From Plakobranchus ocellatus (Eukaryota; Mollusca; Gastropoda; Plakobranchidae), in NCBI GenBank assembly GCA_019648995.1, contig BLXT01001848.1, positions 2,967,333 through 2,987,498 on the forward strand: 20,166 nt of DNA. The letters run 5' to 3'. The position numbers and the translations under genes are program-made. The notes under the pieces are model-generated. The model was not told the DNA's origin and searched no databases. It saw only the letters and a list, made by a program, of their open reading frames with translations. Positions 19,369 to 20,166 of the stretch are shown here, in pieces; the stretch's first letter is position 1, and the number at the start of each line of letters is the position of its first letter.

Positions 19369-20151
19369 CTAAAAGAAAAATGATGAAAACCTAAAATAGG
19401 TTTGGCTTGCGGTCGTAAAGCTTTTAGAAGGTCAGGGAATTTCGGAGAGCCATTTTTTCGATTCTTCTTAAAAACATAACACTTTGCTGTGTGTTGATAT
19501 AGAAACTTGAGATCGAATATTACAGTGTGATCTTACGGGACTGAACAAGCTCTGTGTAATAGAGAATAGTATAATGGCAAATGGAACTTTCGCATAGCAT
19601 GTTGTTCACTTACAACAAAATTATGCCTGATTTTGCAGTGGGAAGAACTGCTTTTGGACAGCATAAGCTCGACCAAAGCGAGCAAATTAAACTTCTCCAA
19701 GCTAAGTCAGAAACAATTGTAAAGCAGTGTGTTGACTTCCCAAGAAACCACTCAAATGAAAACCTGGAGAAGGTCTCTCAATCTCAGGCATATACGGACG
19801 TAGTTTGGCTTCTTTCTTCGCTACTTTCACTTTCGCCGAGTCTTAGAAGACAGTGTGTGTGTATGACTCTTGAGGATTGCAGTGTATTTACATAGACATA
19901 CTTCTTTAATCGTTTTCATTTCATTTAGGTGACATAAATTGAAAGGGAAATTAATACAGATATGAAATATCCTGTATCGATAAGATTTTTTTGTAGTGCT
20001 GGTGTTTAAACCCTTTATGCTGTCTGTAGTAGCGGAATTTCAACTTTATAATATGCGTGTGATTAAATGTAAGTCTACTTATAACAACACACTATTGCGT
20101 AGCCTAAGTGAATATTTAAATTCTAAAATTTTATTTAAGATCTCAGCTGGA
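19369..20151. other. Unassigned sequence with one 104-codon open frame
   Basis: The + frame at 19581-19895 begins with ATG and is mixed in composition (a hydrophilic Lys/Gln/Glu-rich middle, then a Ser/Leu-rich end). I recognise no domain or motif, and its last third crosses a TGTGTGTG patch. I leave it as an unsupported open frame. Confidence 0.4.
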
Positions 20152-20166
20152 ATAGATAGATAGATA
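20152..20166. repeat. (ATAG)n microsatellite, cut by the window edge
   Basis: Three to four ATAG units at the very end. The array continues outside the window. Confidence 0.85.

Noticed and set aside
19581-19895. 104-codon + strand frame as a gene
   Set aside because: ATG start and mixed composition, but no recognisable domain. The end lies in a low-complexity Ser/Leu and TG-rich stretch. It is left as unassigned.

Overview
This is a eukaryotic, non-coding, repeat-dominated window. It is AT-rich, full of homopolymer A/T runs and microsatellites, and every recognisable protein-like stretch is a decayed piece of a transposable element. I see no intact host gene, rRNA, functional tRNA, CRISPR array or bacterial-type operon. 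The repeat content fits a marine invertebrate: a DIRS-type retroelement, an RTE-like LINE tail ending in (TGA)n, a PIF/Harbinger fragment, a tRNA-derived SINE and a possible Penelope-like palindrome. My best guess is a mollusc, possibly a heterobranch sea slug. That rests on recollection that translations of the SINE's minus strand look like spurious peptides in sea-slug protein sets, so it is a low-to-moderate confidence guess.

Layout. 1-2260: a compound (ATA)n/(AAG)n microsatellite, a (TG)n tract and otherwise featureless AT-rich DNA. 2264-2527: an imperfect palindrome of two ~90-base arms whose right arm carries the two conserved strands of a hammerhead-ribozyme-like core. 2616-2805: a 95-base segment duplicated in tandem with one mismatch. 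2811-6977: no assignable feature apart from one GC-richer 113-codon open frame of unknown nature. 6978-7101: a fragment of a Harbinger (HARBI1-type) transposase around its first catalytic aspartate. 7414-9590: a DIRS-type retrotransposon relic, with a gag-like region followed by a pol region with reverse transcriptase and RNase H, broken by many stops and frameshifts and without a visible tyrosine recombinase.

9722-11206: about 1.5 kb of nearly pure polypyrimidine on the + strand, interrupted by a tRNA-derived SINE (10755-10912). It runs into a compound (AC)n-(TGTA)n-(TATC)n microsatellite ending at 11422. 11423-17216: mostly featureless AT-rich DNA, with a TCTAGA/GATCT-rich block (13490-13900) and a 3-base N gap in a poly-A run (16236-16238). 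17217-17349: a short remnant of the C-terminal zinc-knuckle-like part of a non-LTR retrotransposon, followed by (CA)n. 18745-19368: two diverged copies of a ~90-base repeat, between which lies a 229-base 5'-truncated RTE-like LINE insertion on the minus strand, flanked by a perfect 12-base target-site duplication (18933-18944 and 19174-19185).

The elements do not form a working system. They record successive insertions into non-coding DNA. The most unusual items are the palindrome with the hammerhead-like core, the long polypyrimidine tract with its SINE, and the cleanly delimited RTE insertion.
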